A stretch of DNA of 64,000 bases from Dictyobacter kobayashii (GCF_003967555.1 NZ_BIFS01000001.1:4092001-4156000); one strand, 5' to 3'. Positions 1 to 8,617 are shown, counted from the first letter of the stretch. Made by a program: numbers and translations. Notes: generated from the letters alone by a model not told the origin.

Positions 1-657
1 TGTAGAGCATCATAGCTTTAATTTCGCCGTGCGAACGAGCAATGGCCAGCCAATGAGCATTTTTATCGCGCAGATTGGTGGCGATTTTGGGCGTAAAGCG
101 ACCGAAGCCATGAATCTTTTGCTGCTGGATTTGCAGATATTCTTGATACAGCTCAAAGCCCTGGGCCATTTCTACCAGTTCCACATCCCATCCAACTCTT
201 TTTTGAGCAGCGGCTGCAAGCCAACTGGCGAGAAACGCACCACTTTAGGTTGCTGGAAAGCCGTATAGCCAAGGCGTGTATAGAACGACTCACGGAACGG
301 ATAGAGGACAGAAATAGCACAACCATCCTCATGGAGTCGAGCCAGCAAGGCAGTCAGCATAGCACGGGCATAGCCTTTGCGACGACCGGCGGGATGTGTT
401 GTAACAGCCCACAGTCCACCGCCTGGATAGAACTGGCCACGAATATTCTGTATGATCGGTGAACTGGCCGCACTGGCGACCGGCTGCTTATCAGCGAAGA
501 CCGCGAAATGGGTAGCCTCATCGAGATAAGCCATTTCCTGTTGCCATGTTGCTCGCTCGGGGAGCGAAGGAGTCGAACGAAAGGCATAGGAGGTCAGCAG
601 GCGTGTGATCTCTGGAATTTCATCCCGCTGCAATTGGCGAATAGTAGTAGTGGTCAT
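1..657 (-). CDS. Eis-like GNAT N-acetyltransferase, frameshifted and cut by the window edge
   Basis: Acetyl-CoA-dependent N-acetyltransferase. The first 150 residues form a GNAT fold with the acetyl-CoA loop GRRKGYA near residue 92. The frame closes at 172, but the next frame continues without a stop to the window edge and reads like the middle of an Eis-type protein (ELVEMAQGFELYQEY... IHGFGRFTPKIA). One extra base in the T6 run at 199-204 would join the frames as LLKKRVGWDVELVEMAQG. I therefore read one gene whose C-terminal part (second GNAT and SCP2-like domains in the Eis family, about 400 residues) lies outside the window. The start at 657 is preceded by a weak purine-rich stretch. Substrate unknown; Eis-type enzymes acetylate amines, including aminoglycosides in some species. 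Whether the shift is real or a sequencing error cannot be told here. Confidence 0.75.
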
Positions 658-790
658 AAAATACGATCTTTCTAGTGCTAGCTCTCATTTATTGGTGAGT
701 GTGAGGGGAAGTGTGGTGTATATCTTCAACCGCCGCGAAACTGTAACAGCAGCGGAAGACAAGACTCTACATCTGTATGATGGCACGCCA

Positions 791-824
791 GGGGTAAGCC
801 TGTCCAGTTTGGACTGCTTACCCC
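791..824. terminator. Hairpin downstream of the GH35 gene
   Basis: Nine-base perfect arms (791-799 and 816-824) continue, after a small internal bulge, into a 4 bp inner stem with a 5 base loop. It sits 60 bases past the stop of the beta-galactosidase gene. There is no clear T tract, so it may be a factor-assisted terminator or an RNA-stabilising hairpin. Confidence 0.45.
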
Positions 825-883
825 TGACCCAAATGGGGTGGAATCTATTTACGCCTGGGGACTGGTTTCAAACTGGCAGATGG

Positions 884-2953
884 CTACTGAGGCGGGATCG
901 CCACCAGTTCTTCGAAAAGAAGCAGGGTGTTTTCTTCTTGTAGCCACGTCTGAGGCAAATGATAATAACGTTGAGTAGGAGAACCAGTATCCTGGGTAAA
1001 GATAATATTCTTTTGCCAGTCTGCCTGTTCTTCGGTGGCTGGTGTTAGCCAGTAGCGGCCTATACAGTGACCATTAAGCCAGGCCATCCCCTTCTGCATG
1101 CCGTTGAGATCGACGGTAAGGGGTCCAGTGGCCTCAGAACGATTAAATGACAGTCGCCACCAGCGGAGCGCCTGGTTTATGGCCTCATCGCTTTCTTGCT
1201 GCCATGGCACCAGGGCGGCTCCCGCTGCAAACAGGGCAGCCTGTTCTCCCACCAGCCCGGGCTGCATTGACCAGTTTCCTTCCAGGACCGTACTGTTCCA
1301 ACGTGCGTGGCCCCAGAGTCCTTTGCGCTCTTCAACCATGTTGGCATCGATCATCCAATCACCCTTAATCAGGCCTACAGCACAGCTCAGAATTGTTATT
1401 TCGTGCTGGCCGGCCGACAATGAGAGGTGAAAGGATTGGGTGAAGGCCGAGCCCTCGAAGGAGCCGCGATTTTCGATCAGCGGTGTTGGCGAGGTCGCAA
1501 TGAACTGCCCATCCACAAAAATATGGGCTACATCTGCGAAGCCGATTAATGACAACGTTCCTTCTTCGGCATCAGAGGTGGAAAAGGTTGTGCTATACCA
1601 GCAGTAGTCAGTGCGATCATGGGTCAGCGATAGCTGCTCAACTGGCTGTGGCGCCGTGGTAGCTGAGCGAAGCTCCACGGGCCAGTGCTCGGGCAATGGC
1701 TCGGCGTACCAGTCAATCCGCTTAATTGCCTGTTCCAGTGGCTGATGGGTCCGCTGCAGCGTATGGGTCGCATCTACCTCGGCTGTGTTATACAGTATCG
1801 TCCCATCACCTACCAGTAAGACGGCATGCGCAGGTAGCTCTATCTTCTCTTCACCCAGCAGGCAGTTGATGGGAAGGGGGCCATCATTGCAAAGGAATGT
1901 TAGGGAATGGGTGTCGTTGGCATAGCTATAGGCCCATTGCTGCTCACCCAGTGCTTGCGGCTGAGGCCGTTCCTGCTCGAGTAGCAGGCCAGCATAATCA
2001 TGGAGCACACGATGTAAACCAGCCAGGTGCTGCGATTTAGTTGTTGGCTGACCGAACTCATTCAGCGGCGCATTGAAATCATAACTGGTTGTTTGTAGAT
2101 ACATGGCCTCGCGCCCAAAGTTGGTCCCGCCATGCCACATATAATAATTCACCCCTGTGCCGCCAGCCGCGATAAAGCGAGCCACGCCATATGCAACATC
2201 CTGAGGTGTACGAATATGATGGGGATAACCGTAGGTATCGTACCAACCTGGCCAAGCCTCGGTCCAGATGCCTGGCTGGTCGGGATGATTGAGTATATGT
2301 TGTTCCAGCATTGGGTGGGCATAGAAGCCATTCATGGTCTCAATCGCCCCTTCTGTCGCCCCTACGCACATCACCAACGGCACACCCAGATTGAGCGCCT
2401 GGCCAAGCTCACTTACCCAGCGCAGGTAGCGCTGCCCCTCCGCGCCATAGCGGCTGGCAACATTCTCATATTCATTTTCTAGCTGAGCCAGAATAATCGG
2501 ACCGCCATGAGAAGCCAGCAGAGGACGTATATAATCGACCAGGAAACGTACCCAGCGCTCCATCTCACGCATAAAGGGCTGATTATATGTTCTGATCGCG
2601 ATATTCGGTACCTCGCGTAACCAGGCTGGCAGACCTCCATAGTTTGTCTCAGCGCAAATGTATGGGCCGATGCGTAGAATCACATGCAGGCCGTATTGTT
2701 CCGCCAACTCACAAAAATGAAATAGGTCCAGGCGATCCGAAAAATCAAATACGCCTCTTTCTTGCTCATGCAGATTCCAGAATACATATGTTTCAACCGT
2801 ATTCAGTCCCGCCTCTTTGCTCTGGCGCAGCAACTCCGGCCACATATCTGGCGTACTCCGGGGATAGTGGATGGCCCCACATAATAGCAATGTGCGCTGC
2901 CCATTAATCACTATCGCTCGTGAATCATAGCTTACCGTTGCCGATATCTCCAT
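884..2953 (-). CDS. Beta-galactosidase, glycoside hydrolase family 35
   Basis: Retaining glycosidase that removes terminal beta-galactosyl residues from oligosaccharides or plant-type polysaccharides. The N-terminal TIM barrel carries the GH35 signature GGPIILAQLENEYEN (residues 150-164), with E161 as expected acid/base and E232 in WTEAWPGW as nucleophile. The remaining half (about 390-689) is beta-rich, as in the jelly-roll domains of plant and bacterial GH35 enzymes, and contains a sugar-binding-like WLNGHCIGRYW segment. Length 689 residues is normal. No signal peptide is visible, so it is probably cytoplasmic. The ATG at 2953 has no good ribosome site; the best one (AAAGGAG) lies further upstream and precedes an out-of-frame 24-codon reading frame starting at 3006 that overlaps this start, so translation may be coupled. 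Transcribed alone. Confidence 0.93.
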   Translation of the reverse strand: MEISATVSYDSRAIVINGQRTLLLCGAIHYPRSTPDMWPELLRQSKEAGLNTVETYVFWNLHEQERGVFDFSDRLDLFHFCELAEQYGLHVILRIGPYICAETNYGGLPAWLREVPNIAIRTYNQPFMREMERWVRFLVDYIRPLLASHGGPIILAQLENEYENVASRYGAEGQRYLRWVSELGQALNLGVPLVMCVGATEGAIETMNGFYAHPMLEQHILNHPDQPGIWTEAWPGWYDTYGYPHHIRTPQDVAYGVARFIAAGGTGVNYYMWHGGTNFGREAMYLQTTSYDFNAPLNEFGQPTTKSQHLAGLHRVLHDYAGLLLEQERPQPQALGEQQWAYSYANDTHSLTFLCNDGPLPINCLLGEEKIELPAHAVLLVGDGTILYNTAEVDATHTLQRTHQPLEQAIKRIDWYAEPLPEHWPVELRSATTAPQPVEQLSLTHDRTDYCWYSTTFSTSDAEEGTLSLIGFADVAHIFVDGQFIATSPTPLIENRGSFEGSAFTQSFHLSLSAGQHEITILSCAVGLIKGDWMIDANMVEERKGLWGHARWNSTVLEGNWSMQPGLVGEQAALFAAGAALVPWQQESDEAINQALRWWRLSFNRSEATGPLTVDLNGMQKGMAWLNGHCIGRYWLTPATEEQADWQKNIIFTQDTGSPTQRYYHLPQTWLQEENTLLLFEELVAIPPQ

Positions 2954-2963
2954 CTAGCAATTC

Positions 2964-3011
2964 GCGTGATGCGGGGACCCCTCGGTTGACCCATGGGGAG
3001 GAGCATCACGC
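2964..3011. repeat. Imperfect hairpin between iscB remnant and GH35 gene
   Basis: Arms GCGTGATGC (2964-2972) and GCATCACGC (3003-3011) are perfect, with further G/C-rich pairing inside. It lies directly beyond the 3' end of the IscB fragment, where an IS200/IS605-type element would have its right-end hairpin, and also in the leader of the GH35 gene. Either role is inference. Confidence 0.4.
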
Positions 3012-3020
3012 ACTCCTTTC

Positions 3021-3305
3021 TTAGTGATACTCATAGCCGTCTACCCGATGCAGACGGCGCATGTATTTCGGATGAATATCGACCTTCCCCAGGCGGAATG
3101 ATGGACGGGAGCGAATCGCGATGCGCCCCTGAAAGGTTCCTTTCGGCGTGATCACCTTGACCATATCACCTGTTCGATACCCGAGATAGGTCCCTTTCCG
3201 GCCTTTGTGCTGCTTGGGGAACCCGTAGGCGTCGGTGACGCACATTTGTCGTCTCCCATGTCCCGTTGCCCGAATGAGCAATGGATGGATATGGTCGATC
3301 TTCAA
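3021..3305 (-). pseudogene. iscB: IscB-type RNA-guided endonuclease, C-terminal remnant
   Basis: The 94 residues match the C-terminal, target-adjacent-motif-interacting part of IscB proteins as I know them: a PLLIRATGHGRRQMC start, a YGFPKQH turn, a GYRTGDMVKVITPKG strand pair, GRIAIRSRPSFRLG, and the family ending HRVDGYEYH. The bridge helix, RuvC pieces and HNH domain of a roughly 400-500 residue IscB are all absent. The same frame continues about 11 codons upstream of the TTG at 3305 without looking like IscB. An 8 bp hairpin at 3361-3381 and mixed sequence follow; they could be leftover guide-RNA or element-end sequence, but I cannot show that. Non-functional as a nuclease. It marks a past IS200/IS605-like insertion. 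Confidence 0.75.
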
Positions 3306-3473
3306 TACCTCACAGATAAAACCACACCTCTCTCTTGTTCAGCCCAAAAGAGGAGAAGAGATTGCCACTGTAGGTGGCAATGCTCCTAGCACCTACTTTG
3401 CTCGTTTTCCATAACTATATACTCCGTCCGCCTTTAACGCAACTGAAATTAAGCCACAATTATATGTATATTC

Positions 3474-3523
3474 CTGATAAAAAAGCCACAAGAAACAATT
3501 GTCTCTTGTGGCTTTTTTATCAG
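3474..3523. terminator. Strong bidirectional terminator hairpin
   Basis: Perfect 20 bp stem (3474-3493 with 3504-3523), 10 base loop, with A6 and T6 tracts inside the arms. It lies just past the stop of the dioxygenase gene on the minus strand and could also stop transcripts in the other direction. Confidence 0.85.
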
Positions 3524-3529
3524 CGAAAT

Positions 3530-4468
3530 TTATTTTTTGCCTGGCTTAGAGAGGGAGGAGCAGTAGGAGCCTCCCATATGATTGATATGGGCTACTTTGA
3601 GGGCCGTTTCTTCATCATTGACTGCCGGGCGCAAGCCGGGTGAGACGTTCCATTGGAACTGTGCGGCATCGGGATACCTGCTGGCAAAGTGCTGCAGGGC
3701 GGGCGGGATCAAGCGCAGACGACGGTCAATCCATTCCTGGTCCCAGGGACCATCTTCAAGGATCTCTTCGGCGGCGCGGAACTCGTAATAAATTGTGCGG
3801 CGTAAGGCTTTGCCCTCGACCTCTTCTGATCCATGGACGACCATTACATCGTGCAGCAGCACATCGCCTGGTTCCATTTCTACCACAACGGCATCAGGTG
3901 GATTCCAGCCCCATTGATCAGTGATTGCACAGAGATCCTGCCGCTGCACCTGAGTTTTAGGTACGACATGCAAGGCTCCCGCATCGGCGTGCGAGGCATC
4001 CAGGTAGAGATCAAAATTGAAGATACGATGCTTGCGTGGATGGACTGCATCCTGGTGCCAGGGAATCGCGGCCCCATCATTTTTTTCTTTAAAGACCATG
4101 GATTCATAGGTAGGCACAAAATCTGTGCCACACAGGCTCTCTGCCACGCCAAGTACATAGGGACTGCCAAGTAGCTCTAGTGATGCGGCCTCTCCCTTGT
4201 TGTGTACATAATCTACCCTGAACATTACGCGCCCATGTGCACGCTGGGCAAAAGTATAGTCCTCATAGAGAGGATCGCTGGCATCGATACTGTTACCCTT
4301 CTTAATCCAGTTCTCACCGGCATCCTGCAGGCGTTTCAACAAATCCTGGGGAATCCATTGGCGTAGAATCAGGTAGCCATTCTCATCAAAGAAGCGGATT
4401 TGTTCCTCGCTCAGATGATATGCGGATTGGGTTGTTTTGCTTGTTGATCGCTCATTTGAAGTGGTCAT
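3530..4468 (-). CDS. Phytanoyl-CoA dioxygenase (PhyH) family protein
   Basis: Non-haem Fe(II)/2-oxoglutarate oxygenase of the PhyH family. The facial triad is visible as H138-x-D140 in WHQD and H212 in VVHGSE, with R223/R224 placed to bind the 2-oxoglutarate carboxylate. Length 312 is usual. Family members hydroxylate acyl-CoAs, ectoine, or small natural products; the substrate here is not evident. The gene is divergent from the AraC-type regulator starting at 4821, with an inverted repeat between them that could be the operator. The start ATG at 4468 follows GGAGT at normal spacing. It ends in the strong hairpin at 3474-3523. Confidence 0.88.
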   Translation of the reverse strand: MTTSNERSTSKTTQSAYHLSEEQIRFFDENGYLILRQWIPQDLLKRLQDAGENWIKKGNSIDASDPLYEDYTFAQRAHGRVMFRVDYVHNKGEAASLELLGSPYVLGVAESLCGTDFVPTYESMVFKEKNDGAAIPWHQDAVHPRKHRIFNFDLYLDASHADAGALHVVPKTQVQRQDLCAITDQWGWNPPDAVVVEMEPGDVLLHDVMVVHGSEEVEGKALRRTIYYEFRAAEEILEDGPWDQEWIDRRLRLIPPALQHFASRYPDAAQFQWNVSPGLRPAVNDEETALKVAHINHMGGSYCSSLSKPGKK

Positions 4469-4594
4469 AGAATACTCCTATCGTGTACAACTCTGTATTG
4501 ATCTGAACTCCTTAAGCAGACTATACTTGATAAAATAAGAATAATCGTCTCGTTCTGAATGTTATTTGTCTCAGATTCTCAGGTTGGGTTGAGT

Positions 4595-4628
4595 GTTCAC
4601 AATTGGCTGATTAAAGCCATTTGTGAAC
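4595..4628. promoter_or_regulatory. Inverted repeat in the PhyH-AraC intergenic region
   Basis: Two 14-base arms (4595-4608, 4615-4628), complementary except for one central mismatch, around a 6 base spacer. The core GTTCACAA/TTGTGAAC has the look of a dimeric operator. Its place between a dioxygenase and a divergent AraC-type gene makes it a candidate regulator site. Confidence 0.4.
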
Positions 4629-4671
4629 ATGCCAGTGGGCTGGGGTCTCGCGCCTGCTGCGCTCGGGCGGA

Positions 4672-4725
4672 GTTTATGAGGTGGTGGGCAGGTGGCTGCG
4701 GCCACCTGCCCACCACCTCATAAAC
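4672..4725. repeat. Perfect 25 bp palindrome with 4 base loop
   Basis: Arms 4672-4696 and 4701-4725 are perfectly complementary, G/C rich, loop TGCG. It lies upstream of the AraC gene, too far from the PhyH stop to be that gene's terminator. It is preceded by a small GCGCCTGCTGCGCTC hairpin, an arrangement like the family B repeats at 33.2 and 54.7 kb. Confidence 0.7.
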
Positions 4726-4820
4726 GAGAGAAGTTTGGGAGAGGGGAGTCTGTGGTTTGGTGGGGGTACGCAAGAGAAAGTTGGATATAGTTTTGGAGAG
4801 AAGTAGTAGGTAGTACTGCT

Positions 4821-5674
4821 ATGGCATCGCATTCTGAATTGTTAAATACTGATATGACTGTGCTGGGTCTGTCGCATGGACAGATGCGGCAGCCGCTGAT
4901 GTCGAGCGCCCATCGGCACAATGAGGTGGAGTTAAATTTTGTTGAGAGTGGGGCCATGACCTATCTCTTTGGGGGACGCGTGTTGTGTTGGAGGCTGGTC
5001 AACTGGCTTTTTTCTGGGCTACGTTGCCCCATCAAGTGGTCCAGGTGCAGGAGCAGACCAGGTTTCATTGGCTCACTATCCCATTCTCTTCGTTTTTGCA
5101 GTGGCGCTTGCCGCCTGCTTTTATGCAACGTGTGTTGCGCTGTGAATGCCTGGTTGGACCGGGTGAGGTCGCGTTACTGCAGTCGCAATTTCAGCAGTGG
5201 CGTACTGATTTGTGGGGGCAGACTGATGAACAGAATCAGATTGTATTGCTTGAGGTTGAGGCCTGTGTGCGTCGACTTGCGCTGACCCTGACTGCAGACA
5301 GTGGGACCCACTCATCAGAACCATTACAGGCTATGGAGCCGCATTTATTAAGTAAGATCGATCAAATGACCTGCTTCATCGCTGAACACTATGTTGAGCC
5401 GTTGCATACAGAAGATATCGCCGAGGCCGCCCACCTGCATCCCAATTATGCCATGAGCTTGTTCCGTAAGCATGTCGGTATGAGTATGCTTGATTATATT
5501 ACACGCTACCGCTTAGCGCATGCCCAGCGCCTCTTAATTACCACCGACGCCAATGTGGCTACCATCGCTCTCGCGGCCGGCTTTGGCTCTGTCAGCCGCT
5601 TCTATAGCATCTTCAAAGCCTCCTGTGGTCTTCTACCAGGCGAATATCGCAGTGGCCTGCGCCTGCCGGATTAA
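4821..5674 (+). CDS. AraC-family transcriptional regulator, frameshifted
   Basis: One-component sugar or metabolite regulator: N-terminal cupin (SSAHRHNEVELNFVESG) and C-terminal double helix-turn-helix (from about HYVEPLHTEDIAEAAHLH to GFGSVSRFYSIFKASCG). The first frame ends at 5285 after shifting out of register; a second frame from 4985 to 5674 supplies the rest. One extra G in the G5 run at 4971-4975 joins them as LFGGTRVVLEAGQLAFFWATLPHQ, the sequence expected for this family, giving about 284 residues. Divergent from the PhyH gene and probably its regulator (inference from position). No clear Shine-Dalgarno before the ATG. Intact if the missing base is an assembly error. Confidence 0.8.
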
Positions 5675-5725
5675 TGGGAGTACAGAGGGCGTCAGCCCTT
5701 TAAAAATAGCACTGAGTGTGGCATC

Positions 5726-5973
5726 AGGGCTTTTTACTGTTCGTCCAGAGATCACGAGCAAGCGATACGATGTCCATTCTTTCCTGTGTGGAGAGTGTGG
5801 TGAGTGGCGGCTGCCTCCTCTCTCCTGCAAACATGGAGATCACGAGCAAGCGAGAAGAGGTGCATTCTTTCCTGTGTGGAGAGTGCGGTGGGCGGCCGCC
5901 GCCGCCCACCGCACTCTCCACACACCCAACCCGGCGCCGCAGGCGCCAAAGAGGAACAGTAAAAAAGCCCTGA
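5726..5973. mobile_element. Family A palindromic MITE-like element, copy 1
   Basis: Ends are inverted: TCAGGGCTTTTT-ACTGTTC on the left and its complement (one T longer) at 5954-5973. The interior holds GTCCAGAGATCACGAGCAAGCG, duplicated in part, then a long G/C palindrome around 5880-5925 and a GGCGCCGCAGGCGCC box before the right end. The same boxes recur at 9959-10091, 37491-37615 and 54926-55084. No target duplication is evident here. Short Cys-rich reading frames inside it are products of the palindrome, not genes. Confidence 0.75.
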
Positions 5974-6297
5974 TGTTGGACATCAAAATGGGGGCTATGG
6001 TGATTCTTTTTGATATAGTGTATAATAATTTATTGTCCAGACAAAGGTTTTACGGATCAGAACGACCCGATTGTATGAAGCAATCTCCTATGTTATACTA
6101 TTGCAGTATTCTCAGGGCGGATCGAACAATAGAGATTGGCGTCTGAGCACTCCAGCAGCAGAAAAAGATGTGGTGTGCATGGATGGACCGATTGATTACG
6201 CACCGGGAACAATATGTGGACTACATTTGTTCTAATCTGTAGAAGCCACATAACAGACTTCTAACAAGACAATTTTAGGCGAAAGGGGAATATCACA

Positions 6298-6486
6298 ATG
6301 CCTAAGAAGGGTGAACTTTCAAAAACCGCCCGTGCCTCGCTGGCGAACCGCGAGACCGTTAACCACCAGACCAAGCACATTTGCGCTTCTTGCAATGAGC
6401 CAATCTGGCTAACCGACCTGTACCCAGTGAGAGTCCTTGGTAAAGGCATGTCCTACTACCACAAGGATCACTACAAAGTACAGTAA
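6298..6486 (+). CDS. Small conserved-looking zinc-ribbon-like protein, 62 residues
   Basis: Basic protein with a CASC knuckle in the middle and YYHKDHY at the end, so C-x2-C and H-x3-H could bind one zinc. I do not recognise a named family; it has the flavour of ribosome- or RNA-associated small proteins. AAAGGGG eight bases before the ATG is a good ribosome site, and a classic terminator follows at 6551-6585, so it is a stand-alone expressed unit. The roughly 320 bases upstream, after the family A repeat, contain a TATAAT box at 6021-6026 and nothing else I can name. Confidence 0.7.
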   Translation: MPKKGELSKTARASLANRETVNHQTKHICASCNEPIWLTDLYPVRVLGKGMSYYHKDHYKVQ

Positions 6487-6550
6487 GTAAGCAAAAAATC
6501 TATGATCCTGGTTCAGCAGGAACTACAAGAACCAGGCATCATTGTCAAAA

Positions 6551-6585
6551 ACAGGCTTCCAATTAAATGGAAGCCTGTTTTTTTT
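6551..6585 (+). terminator. Rho-independent terminator
   Basis: Stem ACAGGCTTCC/GGAAGCCTGT (6551-6560, 6569-6578), 8 base loop, then a run of eight T. It closes the 62-residue protein gene. Confidence 0.9.
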
Positions 6586-6603
6586 ATGTTGGTGGAGGAG
6601 AGC

Positions 6604-6632
6604 TTGACAATCCTAACATTAACTGGCACAAT
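6604..6632 (+). promoter_or_regulatory. Candidate sigma-70 promoter for pheA
   Basis: Perfect TTGACA (6604-6609), 17 base spacer, CACAAT (6627-6632). It lies just past a terminator and about 130 bases before pheA. Confidence 0.4.
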
Positions 6633-6760
6633 CGGCACCATAAGCGATGGAAATGATAACTGATACACTCTGCAAATGTTGGTACCGCTCTTGGAGTTTA
6701 TCCTTTGTATAATGATCTGAGTGACATGACATTCTTGCCAGGGTGATAGGAGATGTGTGT

Positions 6761-7645
6761 ATGGCACAGACAACAAAAGCAGAACATGCCCAGGGATCTC
6801 CAACAGATCCTCATGTCACTACAGTAGCTTTCCAGGGAGAACTCGGCGCATTTGGTGATGAGGCGGTTCGTGACTATTTTGGTACCCAGTTACAGGTTAA
6901 CGCCGAGCCTGTCCCCTATCGCGCATTCGGCGATGTCTTCCATGCGGTGGCCGCCGGTGAGGTCGATTATGGACTGGTCCCGGTTGAAAACTCCCAGGCA
7001 GGCAGTATCAATGATGTCTATGATCTTTTGCGCCAGCATGATCTCTTTGTCATCGGTGAGATCGGACATCCCGTGAACCATTGTCTGTTAGCCTTACCGG
7101 GTCAGCAGATCAGCGATATCAAACGCGTCATCTCGCATCCACAGGCCCTGGCCCAATCAGATGTCTTTTTGCGTGAACTGGGAGCTGAAATCGTTGCCAC
7201 TTATGATACCGCGGGCAGTGCCAAAATGGTACGTGAAGAGCAACTCGTCGGTGTCGCTGCCGTCGCGAGTGCAGGTGCCGGCGAGCTCTATCAACTGGAT
7301 ATTCTGGCGCGTGGCATCCAGACCATCAAGGACAACTATACGCGCTTTATTGCCCTGGGTCGAGAGCCAGCGCCACGCCGCGAAGGTCAGGCCAAAACCA
7401 TGCTGGTCATGGCTACCGCCCACCAGCCCGGCTCGCTCAACAAATGCCTGGCCTTCCTGGCCGAAAACCAGATCAACCTGCTCAAGCTGGAATCGCGTCC
7501 CTCGCGGCAGCGCGCCTGGGAATATGTCTTCTACCTGGACTTCGAAGGACACCGTGACGATCCACATGTTCGCAAAGCACTGGCCAATCTGGCCGCCCAC
7601 ACCACCTTCTGCAAAGTCCTGGGCTCCTTTGTGCGCAGTATATAA
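6761..7645 (+). CDS. pheA: Prephenate dehydratase
   Basis: Converts prephenate to phenylpyruvate, the committed step to phenylalanine. It is a monofunctional enzyme: the catalytic domain starts at VAFQGELGAFGDEAV and contains the catalytic TRF motif in KDNYTRFIALG, followed by a C-terminal ACT domain with the phenylalanine-binding ESRPSRQRAWEYVFYLD segment. No chorismate mutase domain is attached. I choose ATG 6761 (294 residues) rather than the upstream GTG at 6743 because TAGGAG at 6747-6752 sits eight bases before it. Feedback inhibition by phenylalanine through the ACT domain is expected from the family. Stands alone, followed by a hairpin at 7664-7696. Confidence 0.95.
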   Translation: MAQTTKAEHAQGSPTDPHVTTVAFQGELGAFGDEAVRDYFGTQLQVNAEPVPYRAFGDVFHAVAAGEVDYGLVPVENSQAGSINDVYDLLRQHDLFVIGEIGHPVNHCLLALPGQQISDIKRVISHPQALAQSDVFLRELGAEIVATYDTAGSAKMVREEQLVGVAAVASAGAGELYQLDILARGIQTIKDNYTRFIALGREPAPRREGQAKTMLVMATAHQPGSLNKCLAFLAENQINLLKLESRPSRQRAWEYVFYLDFEGHRDDPHVRKALANLAAHTTFCKVLGSFVRSI

Positions 7646-7663
7646 CGTCAGGATAGCAGCAAT

Positions 7664-7696
7664 CAGGGCCGTTCACAGCAATAATGGACGGCCCTG
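7664..7696 (+). terminator. Terminator after pheA
   Basis: Arms CAGGGCCGT (7664-7672) and ACGGCCCTG (7688-7696), then TCTGTTTT. It starts 19 bases past the pheA stop codon. Confidence 0.7.
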
Positions 7697-7759
7697 TCTG
7701 TTTTATGATCCGGGCAAATGCAATCGGGCATCAACAAAGCCGTAAGCATAGATCTTCTG

Positions 7760-8242
7760 CTAAAGAAAAAGTGGCTGGCCATTTTCCAGATACACAGTTT
7801 GCCTCCTTGACAGTGCCTGGACAGCATGAGGCAAGCGGCCTGCCAGGTTGGGGGAGAGCAGGGGCAGTGCTTCTTCCAGTGACACAAAGGCATATTCACT
7901 TAATTCTTGTTCTTGTAGCCTGATAGCGGCAATCTGATCAGGGGTCAGCATACCGCCATAGAAAATAAACTGTAGCGATTCATTCTTACCCTCTATACGT
8001 GAAAGGTATTCTACACAGAGCAAGCGCTCTAGCGTGATGGTCAGCCCGATCTCCTCCGCAATTTCGCGCACACAGCCCTGTTGTGGTGATTCATCCATCT
8101 CAACGGTTCCACCAGGAAGCAACCAATGATCGATATAGGTTGGATTTACGATCAATATCTTATATGCCTGATCATAGAATAGTGCTCCAGCGCCCATTCT
8201 TTTCCGTGGCAGTGACTCATAAAAACTGGACTGATCTAACAT
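7760..8242 (-). CDS. Nudix hydrolase
   Basis: Cleaves nucleoside diphosphates linked to another moiety, using Mg2+. A complete Nudix box is present at residues 45-67: G45-x5-E51-x7-R59-E60-I61-A62-E63-E64-I65-G66-L67. The 160-residue length is that of a single Nudix domain; the part before the box (GALFYDQAYKILIVNP) forms the usual first strands. Sequence alone does not reveal substrate; such small enzymes include 8-oxo-dGTPases, ADP-ribose pyrophosphatases and Nudix proteins acting on mRNA caps. Convergent with pheA, and its own promoter must lie in the repeat-rich stretch 8243-8340. Confidence 0.9.
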   Translation of the reverse strand: MLDQSSFYESLPRKRMGAGALFYDQAYKILIVNPTYIDHWLLPGGTVEMDESPQQGCVREIAEEIGLTITLERLLCVEYLSRIEGKNESLQFIFYGGMLTPDQIAAIRLQEQELSEYAFVSLEEALPLLSPNLAGRLPHAVQALSRRQTVYLENGQPLFL

Positions 8243-8340
8243 ACGGCACCTCTTCTTAATTGCATTTACCCCAGTGTAGCACAGAATACCCCTCTATTCT
8301 CCTAGCCAATCGCCTGCAGGCGGGCGCTGACGCGCCCGCA

Positions 8341-8408
8341 CATCTATTTAATGATAATTGCAGCAAATGCTCACATGAGCATTTGCTGCAATTATCATTA
8401 AATAGATG
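8341..8408. repeat. Perfect 33 bp palindrome
   Basis: Arms 8341-8373 and 8376-8408 are exact complements with a 2 base centre. It lies in a gene-free 430 base stretch between the Nudix and Mrp genes, flanked on the left by GGCGCTGACGCGCC, whose near-complement recurs at 8557-8571. With the next palindrome it seems to form one composite element. Confidence 0.75.
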
Positions 8409-8495
8409 TTTTCGAACTTGAATATCTCAAATCGCATCTGAGCATCGGATCCCATTTTGTAATGCAAAAATATATACTCACATCTGAGCATCTCA

Positions 8496-8548
8496 TTATT
8501 TTGTAGTGCCGATGGTGCGCCCGGCGCACCATCGGCACTACAAAATAA
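8496..8548. repeat. Perfect 26 bp palindrome
   Basis: Arms 8496-8521 and 8523-8548 with a single central base. CATCTGAGCAT occurs twice in the spacer between this and the previous palindrome. The pair, bounded by inverted GGCGCTGACGCGCC-like boxes, looks like a non-coding mobile or structural element of about 270 bp. Confidence 0.75.
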
Positions 8549-8617
8549 AAAATCTCAGGCGCGTCAGCGCCTGTACGCAAAGGCACAATATACCTTGCAT
8601 AGAAAGTAGCAACCAGT

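Noticed and set aside
2954..3006. 24-codon upstream frame (MLLPMGQPRGPRITRIARWR...) as a leader peptide gene for GH35
   Set aside because: Good ribosome site, but the frame runs through a hairpin and has no conserved character; mentioned only as possible translational coupling.
5716..5973. Cys-rich 65-85 codon frames on both strands
   Set aside because: They repeat with the family A palindrome and have no ribosome sites; products of an inverted repeat, not toxins or metallothioneins.
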